A DNA stretch of 64,000 nucleotides from Geomonas diazotrophica (GCF_018919385.1 NZ_JAHLMF010000001.1:462004-526003); one strand, 5' to 3'. Counted from the first letter of the stretch, positions 17,792-26,138 are shown. A program made the numbers and translations. Notes: generated by a model from the sequence alone, not told the origin.

Positions 17792-19099
17792 CTAACGGTA
17801 CCAAAAATACAGGAAAAGGATGGCCCCTAGAATGCTCGCAACGCCGAGCCCTATGAGGATGAAGCCAGCTGTACGTTGGTCCAAAGCCTGGAGGACCAAG
17901 AGAGATCGACGTGCTATCCACATATCAGCAATGTCGATTTTTTTGCCAAAATCCATGTGTTTAAATCTATAAAAGACCCATGCAATTGCAGCGCAAGGAA
18001 GCGTGTACCGAACCAGAAGGACTCCGACATGTATCAGTGTGAGATCCGGCTCACTAAGTTTGACGGGGGTGATGCTTAATAGGAGAATCACAGTTACAGC
18101 CAAAGTCCATGCCGCTGTGTACCTAGAAATTCGTGCGCCGGCAACGGCGTCTGACGCCTCTATTTTATAAGAACTATTCTGAAAACCTGCCTTTATAGCG
18201 GTTTCTAGAAGATCGTCTTGCACGACGGGGGGTATAAAGAACTTATCGTCTCCTCCACCAATTTCCCTCATCGAAATTCCCCTGAATGACTTGGCATAAA
18301 TCAGTACCCCAAGCGATGAGTTATACGATGCTGGTCGAAAGTCCCGCTTACATTCGATGACTTTTCTATACAGGAAACGGAGGACATTGCTCCTCCATTT
18401 TTTTTCATCCCCGTTAACCTCATGAATGTCCACGAGAGTGTCAGACTTGGGATCATGGTGTTGGTGGTTATGACATATGTCTTTTAGAAAGAAAAAGAGT
18501 TGGGAGCAAACAATACGTTCCATGTGGGATCTATCATATTGATCCGTTGGGAGCCGTGGTGCCGACTTGGATATCTGGTGTTCAATGGAGTCAGGCATCG
18601 TCAACGTCACGACACCTGTCCTTTCGAGCTCAAAGTCCACAAAAAAAGCACATGACGCGGGTATATTATCGAGGAGGTCTTGATAGCGTCCTTGGAAATA
18701 GTTTCCCAACGTGGAACCTGTTCTAGCAACGCTGTAACCAGGGTATTGGCGCAGCACCTGCATCGCGTCATCGACCATCGGCTTGGCATCCTGTTTCCAG
18801 TCATCTGCAAATTCAAAAAGGAAAAGTCTGCCTCGCAGAGTATCATCCAGGCACAGAGGATCGTCTGAACTTGTTCCGACGCAAAGACACACAAACTCCC
18901 CATATATTGCATTTCTCTTCGCGAGAGTCTTTGACACTGCGTCTAGCAGGGTGCGGTGTTGGTAACAAATAATAAATCGGCTGGAATGATCGCCTATGTT
19001 AGCTCTAACAGGTTGGGCGGGATAACTTCCGCTCCCTAGTGTATTGAACGAAAGGGCGCCAGAAACGTTAGGCACCCACGCCTTGAAGACCCTTTGCAT
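17792..19099 (-). CDS. Membrane-anchored protein of unknown function (cargo)
   Basis: A 435-residue protein. The start at 19099 is chosen because GGAG lies 7 bp upstream; the longer frame begins inside the terminator hairpin of the preceding gene and is not credible. The first 310 residues are soluble and include a histidine cluster (ICHNHQHHDP, about residue 215). The C-terminal 110 residues hold four hydrophobic stretches: AAWTLAVTVILLLSI, LIHVGVLLVRYTLPCAAIAW, LLVLQALDQRT, which is weaker, and FILIGLGVASILGAILF. The sequence is AT-richer than the chromosome, a sign of transfer. No family is recognised. A defence effector is possible from its position only. Confidence 0.7.
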   Translation of the reverse strand: MQRVFKAWVPNVSGALSFNTLGSGSYPAQPVRANIGDHSSRFIICYQHRTLLDAVSKTLAKRNAIYGEFVCLCVGTSSDDPLCLDDTLRGRLFLFEFADDWKQDAKPMVDDAMQVLRQYPGYSVARTGSTLGNYFQGRYQDLLDNIPASCAFFVDFELERTGVVTLTMPDSIEHQISKSAPRLPTDQYDRSHMERIVCSQLFFFLKDICHNHQHHDPKSDTLVDIHEVNGDEKKWRSNVLRFLYRKVIECKRDFRPASYNSSLGVLIYAKSFRGISMREIGGGDDKFFIPPVVQDDLLETAIKAGFQNSSYKIEASDAVAGARISRYTAAWTLAVTVILLLSITPVKLSEPDLTLIHVGVLLVRYTLPCAAIAWVFYRFKHMDFGKKIDIADMWIARRSLLVLQALDQRTAGFILIGLGVASILGAILFLYFWYR

Positions 19100-19115
19100 T
19101 TTCACTCCAAACAAA

Positions 19116-19144
19116 AAAAGGCTCAGTGGTGTCCTGAGCCTTTT
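19116..19144 (-). terminator. Intrinsic terminator
   Basis: AAAAGGCTCAG (19116-19126) pairs with CTGAGCCTTTT (19134-19144) around a 7-base loop, with TTTTTTT on the minus strand. It ends the small gene at 19167-19457 and lies just before the start of the next. Confidence 0.85.
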
Positions 19145-19166
19145 CATACCATATTAGTTGTAGGCC

Positions 19167-19457
19167 TTAGCGGAGGATTGCGTCTATAGCGCTTTCGGAA
19201 AGAACGCCTTGCTCAACCCATTCGCGACGATCTTTATTCACAGCCAGACCGGCGCTTATCCGATGATCCCGAGCACCCAGGTAAAACGTGTGCAGAGTTC
19301 CAAGCCAAGGATCACGTTTCCTAGGTGATGCCTCTCGATTGCGACGATATTCTTCTGGATCGGCTTTCAAAATCTTCAGCCCCAGTCTAATCATAAAGAT
19401 GGAAAGCCAGCCTCCAGCCACTATCATGGCTGCGGCAACTGCCTCATGGATGCCCAT
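19167..19457 (-). CDS. Small single-pass membrane protein
   Basis: A 96-residue protein. The ATG at 19457 has AGGAGG 5 bp upstream, much better than the longer frame. A transmembrane helix is at about 8-25 (AAAMIVAGGWLSIFMIRLGL), followed by a basic, cytoplasmic C-terminal part rich in Arg and Glu. No known domain. It is transcribed leftward ahead of the 435-residue membrane protein and separated from it by a terminator. Confidence 0.6.
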   Translation of the reverse strand: MGIHEAVAAAMIVAGGWLSIFMIRLGLKILKADPEEYRRNREASPRKRDPWLGTLHTFYLGARDHRISAGLAVNKDRREWVEQGVLSESAIDAILR

Positions 19458-19549
19458 TTTACCTCCTGTAGAAAAATCCCAGACTAGGTTTATGTTGCGG
19501 TTCCTAGTGTTTCTGTGATATTTCCGACCGCCCCAAAGGGGAATGACAG

Positions 19550-19878
19550 TTATGCACAACTCTTTCCGCTATGGTGCTGTGGAAAACTATTAAAAAACCT
19601 CAAGCAATGGAACCACTTGCAAAGCTATATATGCTAAAACCAGCATAAAGCTTTCATTTCAGTTTCCACAGCTTATCCACAGGTTATCAACAGAGTTACC
19701 AACAGCAAAACAGCGTAAACTTGTTGATTTATAACGTCTTTGCACATACTTGTCAATTGCTAACGGTGACATCTTTTATTTTTTCACAGCTACATCGCAC
19801 CCTGTTGATATCCACCTCTATACCTATAGCTGCACATTTCGGCAATTTTGAAACCACCATGAATAAAAAATATCCACA
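19550..19878. other. DnaA-box cluster in an AT-rich gap, candidate replication origin
   Basis: The 575-bp gap 19458-20032 has no credible gene. It contains TTATCCACA (19673-19681, perfect DnaA box), TTATGCACA (19550-19558), TTTTCCACA on the minus strand (19586-19578) and near-matches at 19662, 19684 and 19870. The boxes at 19662, 19673 and 19684 are in the same orientation with exact 11-bp steps. AT-rich DNA flanks them. This is the layout of a DnaA-dependent origin; the role is inferred. Confidence 0.5.
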
Positions 19879-20032
19879 AGACAGTCGCCGAGGCCGACGT
19901 TGCTATTGGCAAGGAACTCTAACCGCTCGTCGACCGCCGCACCCTACAAACCCAAGCTAGACGGCAACCGAAAGAGCTTGGGCAAGCCCACCGCTGTGTG
20001 CTATTAAACGGCGTACTAAAGGAGGGGCGGGA

Positions 20033-20671
20033 ATGGTCCATTTCATTGATCACGTCATGCGAGAAACCGCCAAGTCACTAGGGAGATCGCTGGATAGCTA
20101 TTGGCCAACCAGAGTATCAAATACCTGTGAACTGCCGGAACGCAACCTATCCCTTCACTGTTCAGTAGTTCTAGCAAACATGGGTTTTTCCGTACTGCAG
20201 GAACTCTCCTTTCCCGGCCAACCGAAAGCCGAACGACTAGACGTACTTGCCATTGCGCCGGCGCACTCCTTCGCACTGCACCTGGAGGTTAAACAGTATT
20301 GGTCAGGGAGTATGATCAACTCCCTTGCCGATCTTGAAAGGGTCAAACGGTTCAGCGTCGATAGGAGCCTAGACCCCGTGATTTTTGGCAGATCCTTTGT
20401 AGATCCCATCAACTCCCTCGGTTGCGAGGTTGGCGTGGTGGCCGGAACACTCTGGCGTAGTACACGGCAAGGGACCGACCTCACTGGGGAGGCCCAGGAA
20501 ACTTTCGTCTCCCATGTACAGGCAATGGACGGAGTTATCTGCCAAGAGCCGCACCTAATTCGCAGATACACCCCAGAAGGCAACTCATCTTGGAACGGAG
20601 CCTTTTACCTGTACTGGGCGCTCGTAGGGGATTGGCGGCGCAAGGTCAGTGCAGATGGGAAGTTGATCTGA
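20033..20671 (+). CDS. PD-(D/E)XK nuclease-like protein (cargo)
   Basis: A 212-residue protein; AAGGAGGGG lies about 6 bp before the ATG. Residues Glu57, Asp70 and Glu85-x-Lys87 (ERLDVLAI, then FALHLEVKQYW) fit the D-(x)n-ExK active site of the restriction-endonuclease-like fold. No DNA-binding domain or methylase partner is seen. It is the only rightward gene in the left cargo block besides two tiny ones. It may be an anti-phage nuclease or a repair nuclease. The fold call rests on the motif alone. Confidence 0.6.
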   Translation: MVHFIDHVMRETAKSLGRSLDSYWPTRVSNTCELPERNLSLHCSVVLANMGFSVLQELSFPGQPKAERLDVLAIAPAHSFALHLEVKQYWSGSMINSLADLERVKRFSVDRSLDPVIFGRSFVDPINSLGCEVGVVAGTLWRSTRQGTDLTGEAQETFVSHVQAMDGVICQEPHLIRRYTPEGNSSWNGAFYLYWALVGDWRRKVSADGKLI

Positions 20672-20707
20672 TACCGCAGCTACCACAGGCTATGCGATCA
20701 ATGCAGG

Positions 20708-20902
20708 TCATCCGCTCGTCGACCTTCTCACCCGCCCCTGCGCAAACGCCTCGACCGCTTCCTGCTCATACCTCACCGCCCCCTTGCCGTCCGAGAGTTT
20801 GATGAAGGGGATCCCGCCGCCGGTCACCCGCTTCCGCCTCAACCAGTGCACCGATACCCCTATCTGCTCTGCAACCTCTTTCTCGTTCAGTAGCCGCTGC
20901 AT
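20708..20902 (-). CDS. AlpA/excisionase-like HTH protein
   Basis: A 64-residue MerR-type helix-turn-helix protein: LLNEKEVAEQIGVSVHWLRR followed by a wing with GGGIPFIKL and VRYEQEAVEAF. This is the AlpA/Xis pattern used to switch integrase direction or to activate element promoters. It is a clear paralogue of the protein at 31178-31381 near the integrase. Its start overlaps the end of the zinc-ribbon gene by 16 bp. Confidence 0.85.
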   Translation of the reverse strand: MQRLLNEKEVAEQIGVSVHWLRRKRVTGGGIPFIKLSDGKGAVRYEQEAVEAFAQGRVRRSTSG

Positions 20903-21366
20903 GCGCCACCCCCCTTGGCCTTCTCTTCATGGCAGGTGATCGTTACCTTAACGGTTATGGTCCAGCCTGGCATGGCGCCGGTGTCACGCAGGGGCGCATT
21001 CTCTTCGGGGTCGGCTGCGAGCCCATCGGCGGCCCCTCCATCACCCTCTTCCAGAGCGCGGCCGGCGCCCTGCTGCATGTCCTCGAACAGACCCAGTTGG
21101 TCAGGGTGCACAAGGACCCGTTTCCCTTTCCGACCAGGTGCAGCTCCCGGACACCTCACCCCTGCTTTTTTAGCGCACGTGGGGCCGACACCGGCGGCGA
21201 TGGACGCCTCTGATGTGAGGGGATGGGTGCAAAGTCGACAGCGGGCCCTGGTGTCAACCAGGTTTGGCTCCCCCGGGTTTGCCTTTTTGGTTTCTGGTGA
21301 AGGTCTGTAGCTGCATCTGGGGTAGGCGGTAGGGTCTTCTTTTTCTTGGTCGATAGTGTGCGCCAT
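20887..21366 (-). CDS. DUF6011-like zinc-binding protein
   Basis: A 159-residue protein from the ATG at 21366 (GGAGG 9 bp upstream). The central motif CRLCTHPLTSEASIAAGVGP with TCAKK after it matches the treble-clef-like Cys4 unit found in many actinophage and phage proteins (DUF6011). The flanks are disordered and rich in Pro, Gly and Glu. It may bind nucleic acid. It forms a two-gene unit with the AlpA-like gene, and imperfect repeats lie in its upstream region. Confidence 0.65.
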   Translation of the reverse strand: MAHTIDQEKEDPTAYPRCSYRPSPETKKANPGEPNLVDTRARCRLCTHPLTSEASIAAGVGPTCAKKAGVRCPGAAPGRKGKRVLVHPDQLGLFEDMQQGAGRALEEGDGGAADGLAADPEENAPLRDTGAMPGWTITVKVTITCHEEKAKGGGACSGY

Positions 21367-21436
21367 GATGGGGGCCTCCGATTTTGGGATTTGGGAGGGA
21401 ATGCCCAATCAGGCAGACAAAACCCGACCAAGAAGA

Positions 21437-21504
21437 AAACCGGAAATAAAACCAGTGGCACTAAACCGGAAACGAAACCAGAAACTGAACCTGAAACGAG
21501 ACCA
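21437..21504. repeat. Three imperfect 24-26-bp direct repeats
   Basis: Copy 1 is AAACCGGAAATAAAACCAG (21437), copy 2 AAACCGGAAACGAAACCAG (21463), and copy 3 AACCTGAAACGAGACCA (21488). They lie in the 427-bp gene-free gap 21367-21793 before the DUF6011-like gene and could be iteron-like or operator sites. Confidence 0.55.
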
Positions 21505-21793
21505 AAAGCGGGCACGAATTCCACCCCTTTTTGGCAACTACTAAATACGTATTTCATATAAACGGGAGAATTCCCCACTTATTTTTTACCCAAAAAAGCC
21601 CTATTTTTCATTTGCAGGTCGAGGAGTTGCAGGACGGAGAGGGGTGCACGAAAATAGTCCTTCGTTTACTAGTACAGCAAGGGCGTTGGGAAGGGGCACG
21701 ACGCTGGATCCCTGCCGCGCTATGCGGTGGTGGATCAGATGGTTTATCATGGGGGGGCGGGCGAATTAGACCAGTGGGCAAGAGGAGGCAGAC

Positions 21794-22024
21794 ATGGCGC
21801 TGAGCAAAGAGGACCAAGCGGCGGTAAGGCAGATTGTCAGAGAGGAACTGAGAGCGGTTATGTGCATCGAGGTGCTCGCCAAGGAGTTAGCAAGGGAGAT
21901 ACACGCCGAGCAACGCCGCCAGGAGTTAGCGGCTTACGACACAACGCTTGATTTCGACCAAATGGCAAAAGTTCAACGCGCCAAGATGCGCGAGCTCAAA
22001 AGGGCAAAAGGAGGTGGCAATTGA
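21794..22024 (+). CDS. Small helical protein, paralogue of the next gene
   Basis: A 76-residue basic and acidic helical protein, MALSKEDQAAVRQIVREEL and on. AGGAGG precedes the ATG. It shares the pattern LS-ED---IRQI-REEL--- with the following 67-residue protein and, at the C-terminus, Q-MA-V--AKM--, so the two arose by duplication. No known function. Confidence 0.65.
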   Translation: MALSKEDQAAVRQIVREELRAVMCIEVLAKELAREIHAEQRRQELAAYDTTLDFDQMAKVQRAKMRELKRAKGGGN

Positions 22025-22078
22025 TGAGGGCCCAGCCATCTCCACCTCAAAATAGCCTAGCCGCACAAGGAGACAGAT

Positions 22079-22282
22079 ATGACACTCAGCACCGAAGACT
22101 TTGCTAGGATCCGCCAGATCATCCGCGAGGAGTTAACGGCGGCTAAACGGCGCGACGATGGCTATCAAGACCAGGCATACCTGGTCGCCACAACTACCCC
22201 GCAGGAGCGCAACCAGATGGCAAGGGTAAAGATGCAAGCGCAACGTGCCGCACAGAAAGCCGCAAAAGCTGCCAAGAACTAG
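22079..22282 (+). CDS. Small helical protein, paralogue of the previous gene
   Basis: A 67-residue protein starting MTLSTEDFARIRQIIREEL, with AAGGAGACAGAT before the ATG. It ends in an Ala/Lys-rich helix. It forms a rightward pair with its paralogue, facing the capsid operon. The function is unknown. Confidence 0.65.
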   Translation: MTLSTEDFARIRQIIREELTAAKRRDDGYQDQAYLVATTTPQERNQMARVKMQAQRAAQKAAKAAKN

Positions 22283-22284
22283 GA

Positions 22285-22316
22285 CAAAAAAAGGGAAGGC
22301 CAGGTTTCCCCGGCCT
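22285..22316. terminator. Terminator of the structural operon
   Basis: The minus-strand stem AGGCCGGG-GAAA-CCTGGCCT (22316-22297) has a stable GNRA-type loop, and TCCCTTTTTTT follows. It ends the leftward operon whose last gene is the tape measure protein; it may also end the small rightward pair. Confidence 0.75.
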
Positions 22317-22412
22317 CTGATATTCTACAGTTTTTTAATTCGTCCGTGCGAAAATTTGACTGTGCGCACGGTTTTCAGTGAAGAGGTTGGCAAGATCTGA
22401 GTACCCCCCAAA

Positions 22413-24623
22413 CTACGCCCCCACCGGTTGCATCCCGAACTTGCGGGACATTGCTTTCTGCACGCGGCCATCGCCCATAAGGTCGGCCACGAAGATGTCG
22501 ATGACGCTCTTGCCGTCTTGCTGGCGGTGCTCCACTTTCCCGGCCTTGTTCTTGTCCTCGTAGAGGTTGACCACAGGGGCCGCCGCCGTTTGCTCCTGCT
22601 GACGCGGCACATACGGGACAATAGACCCACTTTGCCCAGGCACGAACAGTTCCGGCCGCTTCTCACCAACAATGTATGGGGTGCCGGCGCTTACGTTGCC
22701 GCCTGTTTCGCGGCCCTGGTACTGAGTCGATTGAATGGTGGCAAGTTGCATAGCACCAGCCCCGGCAGTCAGCGCCGCCATGGCAAAGTTCAAAGGAGGC
22801 GGGGAAGAACTAAGGGCTTTAGCCACGCCCATGGCCGTGTCTATGGTAGCCATCGCAATGGCCAGCTTTTTCCCCATTTCAAACTGGCGCCGGTTGCCCT
22901 GCATCAACATTCCGGCCATTTGTGCGCCTACTTTGGTCCCCGCACCAATAGCCGCCTCATACTCAGAATTGCGCAGCGCAAGCTTTGAACGCTGGTAATC
23001 CTGGTCAATCTTCTTCAGCGCCTCAGTCTTCTTCTCGGCCATGCCAATTTCGGTATCGTCCCACTTGGCTACCATGGCAACCTGCTGCTCGCGGGAATCC
23101 TTCAAGACCAGCAGTTGTTCTTCGTAGGGATTACCGGCCGCCATGATCCCGGCAAACTCGCGCTTGGAGGTGGCAGACTTTTGAGCATCGCCAGCGAGAT
23201 CTATCGGGAACTGCTTGCGCATCCCACCAAAACCCATTGATTCGCCTGGGCCGGTGAGACTGTAAGGCTGTTTCTTGGTGAAGGTGTCGGTTAGAAGGTC
23301 ATACGTGCCTTTGTCGGTCTTGGGCTCGGTGAGGAATGGAACATCAAGCGTCGACTTGAGGATCTCCCACCCTTTAACCGCTTCCTCGGTGTTTTTAACC
23401 TGATTCCGCGCCCACTCGTCCGTTTTCTTGTTGACGTCGGACAGCCACTTAGCTTCTTCCTCCAGTGCAGCCTGTTCGCGCTTCCAGCCCATAAAGCCAG
23501 GATCATTGGTGGTGTAGTTGAGCTTTTCGGCGGCAGAAGCGCCTGTACTACTTCCACCACCCAGCCGCCCAGCGGCACCGGGTTTGCCATCTGCTTTGAG
23601 CCGGTTGCCAGCCGCGTCAAGACCAACCTCGGAGTTTGCAAGGGCTTGGAGCATTTTGTCACTGTCAGCATACCGCTGAGCAAAAAGTTTATTCTGTTCA
23701 GCCCACCACTTCCCCGTGTTGGTGAACTTGCCGCCGGTCACCGCCCACATGAGGGTAGTGAGGCTGCCGCCAGCCTTGTCAGCCAACATGGCCATACGGG
23801 TGATTTCAGCCTCGACATTGTGCAGCCCCTCTATGAATGGGGGAATACTCTTTACAGCAGCTTCGCCGATTGTTATGGCCAGTTGGGTGAGTGGTGGAAG
23901 CAGCGCCGTGCCAAGCTGCACCTTCAGCGACTCGGCCACATCGTCGATATCCTTCATCGCCGCCTTGTACTTCTTGACCGCTTGGACCTTGTCATCGCCA
24001 AAGATGAGGTGCAGTTCCTTGGCGCGGTCCTCGGCTTCCTTCATTCCCTCGGAGGTGAGACGCAGAATACCGGAAAGTTCGCGCCAGCCCTTTCCGTAAA
24101 GGGCCATCGCGGCGGTGTCGCGGTCCTTGCCTTCCTTCAGCGTCTTGAGGTAGTCGTTGACCTCCATCATGACCGTCATGGAGTCTTTGAGGTTTCCATT
24201 GCTGTCACGAATGTCGATCCCGGCTTTAGTGAAGGCTTCGCCGTTTTTGAGGGCTTGACGGGTGAGTCGGTCGGATGCACCAACGGCATCGTCGACGGTG
24301 AGGAAGGCGTCATCAATGGCAATGCGCATGACGGACGCCTGGGAAGCGGAAACGCCGAACACCTTAGAGAGCTTGACAACCTCTGCGGAAACTTCCTTCG
24401 TGGTGTTCACCATGTCCTTGAACATGGCACCACCAGCAAGCACAGCGGTCACGGAAGCTGCAGCAGTCCCGAGCTTGTTGAACGTGGCCGGGATGACGTC
24501 AAATGAGCTTGCGATGCTCTTTGCGGAGTCCTGCGCCACCTTGTTGGCTTTCCCCATATCGTCGCGGAAGCGGGCAATATCGGCAGAGAGACTTATGACG
24601 AGTTCGCCCAATTGGCCACTCAT
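22413..24623 (-). CDS. Phage tail tape measure protein
   Basis: A 736-residue protein. The N-terminus (LVISLSADIARFRDDM) and long alpha-helical middle with hydrophobic segments (AASVTAVLAGGAMF, AIAMATIDTAMGVAKAL) are typical, and the C-terminus has GRETGGNVSAGTPYIVGEKR then PELFVPGQSGSI, the usual close of siphovirus tape measures. Tape measure length sets tail length. Its start overlaps the previous stop by 4 bp. It is the last gene of the operon and stands without tail tube, chaperone or baseplate genes, which is very odd for a prophage. Confidence 0.9.
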   Translation of the reverse strand: MSGQLGELVISLSADIARFRDDMGKANKVAQDSAKSIASSFDVIPATFNKLGTAAASVTAVLAGGAMFKDMVNTTKEVSAEVVKLSKVFGVSASQASVMRIAIDDAFLTVDDAVGASDRLTRQALKNGEAFTKAGIDIRDSNGNLKDSMTVMMEVNDYLKTLKEGKDRDTAAMALYGKGWRELSGILRLTSEGMKEAEDRAKELHLIFGDDKVQAVKKYKAAMKDIDDVAESLKVQLGTALLPPLTQLAITIGEAAVKSIPPFIEGLHNVEAEITRMAMLADKAGGSLTTLMWAVTGGKFTNTGKWWAEQNKLFAQRYADSDKMLQALANSEVGLDAAGNRLKADGKPGAAGRLGGGSSTGASAAEKLNYTTNDPGFMGWKREQAALEEEAKWLSDVNKKTDEWARNQVKNTEEAVKGWEILKSTLDVPFLTEPKTDKGTYDLLTDTFTKKQPYSLTGPGESMGFGGMRKQFPIDLAGDAQKSATSKREFAGIMAAGNPYEEQLLVLKDSREQQVAMVAKWDDTEIGMAEKKTEALKKIDQDYQRSKLALRNSEYEAAIGAGTKVGAQMAGMLMQGNRRQFEMGKKLAIAMATIDTAMGVAKALSSSPPPLNFAMAALTAGAGAMQLATIQSTQYQGRETGGNVSAGTPYIVGEKRPELFVPGQSGSIVPYVPRQQEQTAAAPVVNLYEDKNKAGKVEHRQQDGKSVIDIFVADLMGDGRVQKAMSRKFGMQPVGA

Positions 24624-24967
24624 AAACTACCTCCTTTGGCCTTAATTGCCTGTTGTTCTCTCTTTGTCAGTAACCCCTGCCGCTTGAGGTGCTCGACCTC
24701 GGATTCACCGTTTTCGGGCCGCTCTGCCGCTTCGAAACGCCACCACATTGATGGCCTCGTGCCCGGGAAGGCCTTAATCCACCAGGCAACTACCTGGTCC
24801 TTGTTGTCCAACCACAGTTGCCGGACCTCTTCGGGCATCAGGAAGAAACGGTCTTTCCATGAAGGTCCCTGCGGGCCGTGCTGCATATCGCAGAGCCAGT
24901 TGAAACATTCAGGGGAAATGGAGGGCACCAATCTGCTGCGGGGGGTGCGTTTGCGGTTTGTTGCCAT
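24620..24967 (-). CDS. Phage-associated hypothetical protein
   Basis: A 115-residue protein from the ATG at 24967 (GGGAGG just upstream). The stretch GTRPSMWWRFEAAERP followed by ESEVEHLKRQGLL is a pattern I associate with small proteins next to terminase genes in prophages. The stop overlaps the tape measure start (ATGA). The role is unknown, possibly in packaging. Confidence 0.7.
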   Translation of the reverse strand: MATNRKRTPRSRLVPSISPECFNWLCDMQHGPQGPSWKDRFFLMPEEVRQLWLDNKDQVVAWWIKAFPGTRPSMWWRFEAAERPENGESEVEHLKRQGLLTKREQQAIKAKGGSL

Positions 24968-24968
24968 G

Positions 24969-25289
24969 TTACCTCCCAGCCGGTCGACCGGCACGGTCCT
25001 GCAGTGGTTCGAGGTCGAGGTTCAACGCCTTGAGGGCCGCAAGCATTGCCGCTCTGCTGTCCCGCTCAACGGTAGTCAAGGGGTGGGCTTTCGGCTGATC
25101 AAAACGGTCCTTTACGGTCAAGCCTTCTTTGGCAATGACCGCTTGCGCGTCTCTCATCCGGTCGAATGCTTCAAGGCCGGTTTGCAGGATCAATAGGCCG
25201 GCTTCATCGCCGATGTCGTACTCTTTGAGCAGCCGGTCCCATAGGTTTCTAGCCTCTTTGCTCAGGTGTTTCGGTGCTTTGGTTGCCAT
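24969..25289 (-). CDS. P27-family small terminase subunit
   Basis: A 106-residue protein: APKHLSKEARNLWDRLLKEY, then DEAGLLILQTGLEAFDRMRD, and KAHPLTTVERDSRAAML. This is the P27 small terminase pattern, which recognises packaging sites and recruits the large subunit. GGAGG precedes the ATG. No large terminase gene follows, so packaging would need one from a helper phage. This is the key satellite-like trait. Confidence 0.82.
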   Translation of the reverse strand: MATKAPKHLSKEARNLWDRLLKEYDIGDEAGLLILQTGLEAFDRMRDAQAVIAKEGLTVKDRFDQPKAHPLTTVERDSRAAMLAALKALNLDLEPLQDRAGRPAGR

Positions 25290-25405
25290 GTGGCCTCCGG
25301 AATTTTTCTAAGGGAATCTTCTTTTCGCGCAAGCGTGGGTTCACACGCGGTCATGGAAGAAAACGGCTGTAAGATGCAGACCGCCCCCAGGGAGGGATAG
25401 GTAAA

Positions 25406-25429
25406 GGCCGCTGAGCTTCCCCGGCGGCC
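25406..25429 (-). terminator. Hairpin between capsid and terminase blocks
   Basis: GGCCGC (25406-25411) pairs with GCGGCC (25424-25429) in the 149-bp gap of the operon; on the minus strand TTTACC follows. It may reduce read-through from the capsid genes into the packaging and tape measure genes. Confidence 0.35.
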
Positions 25430-25438
25430 CTATCAAGC

Positions 25439-26038
25439 CTACTCGCCTACCATCTTCCTTATCTCTTCCTCTGTGAGCCACCCCTCCCTCACCACGTCCC
25501 GCAGGTAGTAGGAGACCCGGCTGTTGTCATCGTCCAGGTGCCCGACTTTGGTAAAGGCCATACCGTTACCGAAGGCCACCCCGAATCCGATACCGCTCTT
25601 ACTGAGTTGATCTCTGAAGCGGCTCTCGGCCGTGACCGCTTTGGACAGGGTGACCACGCCCCTCACCATATCCTGGACAAGCTTCTTGTACTCCGGGGCC
25701 AGATCCTTCCCTGCCTGGATGGAGTAACGGTTCTCGGCCTGGCCTATCTCGTTCTGCTGCAGGCGGATCGCCTCTCTGATGATGGTAAGTTTTCGGTACA
25801 GGTTGGCACGCTCATCATCAAGGGGACTGTACTCGATGGCCTTCACCTCTTCACCCGCGATGAGCTTAAGGGCGCCCTCCGTCACGGGGTTCGTGTCCCC
25901 CTCTGTCTTTGCCGACAGGATCCGATTGATCTCGTTAACCCGCCTATCTGCCTCATCCTTTTGGATCTGCAGCCCTACAAGTTTCCCCCGTTCTTTCTCG
26001 AGGTCTTGCCACAGCCTTTCCATGTCCTTCGATTTCAT
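25439..26038 (-). CDS. Coiled-coil hypothetical protein
   Basis: A 199-residue protein with long helices (1-50, 75-130) rich in Glu, Lys and Leu and a C-terminal globular part ending TEEEIRKMVGE. No protease or scaffold motif can be seen. Its position right after the capsid gene would suit a scaffold, decoration or assembly protein, but this is inferred. AGGAGAACGTGT lies before the ATG. Confidence 0.6.
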   Translation of the reverse strand: MKSKDMERLWQDLEKERGKLVGLQIQKDEADRRVNEINRILSAKTEGDTNPVTEGALKLIAGEEVKAIEYSPLDDERANLYRKLTIIREAIRLQQNEIGQAENRYSIQAGKDLAPEYKKLVQDMVRGVVTLSKAVTAESRFRDQLSKSGIGFGVAFGNGMAFTKVGHLDDDNSRVSYYLRDVVREGWLTEEEIRKMVGE

Positions 26039-26138
26039 ACACGTTCTCCTTTCGCTGCGCCATCACGGCGCTGGATTTGTCTCGGCTTTACCGCCGAGTG
26101 ATAATACCCCCAACCGTCCGGCCAGGAGCTGGACTGTC

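Noticed and set aside
17792..19147. Longer version of the cargo membrane protein starting at 19147
   Set aside because: Its first 16 codons are the terminator hairpin of the preceding gene; the ATG at 19099 has a proper ribosome binding site.
21437..21504. CRISPR array
   Set aside because: Only three imperfect repeats with spacers of 5-7 bp and no cas genes.
21346..21561. Rightward reading frame with KPET repeats
   Set aside because: The repeats come from direct repeats in DNA. No ribosome binding site was found and it starts inside the opposite DUF6011-like gene.
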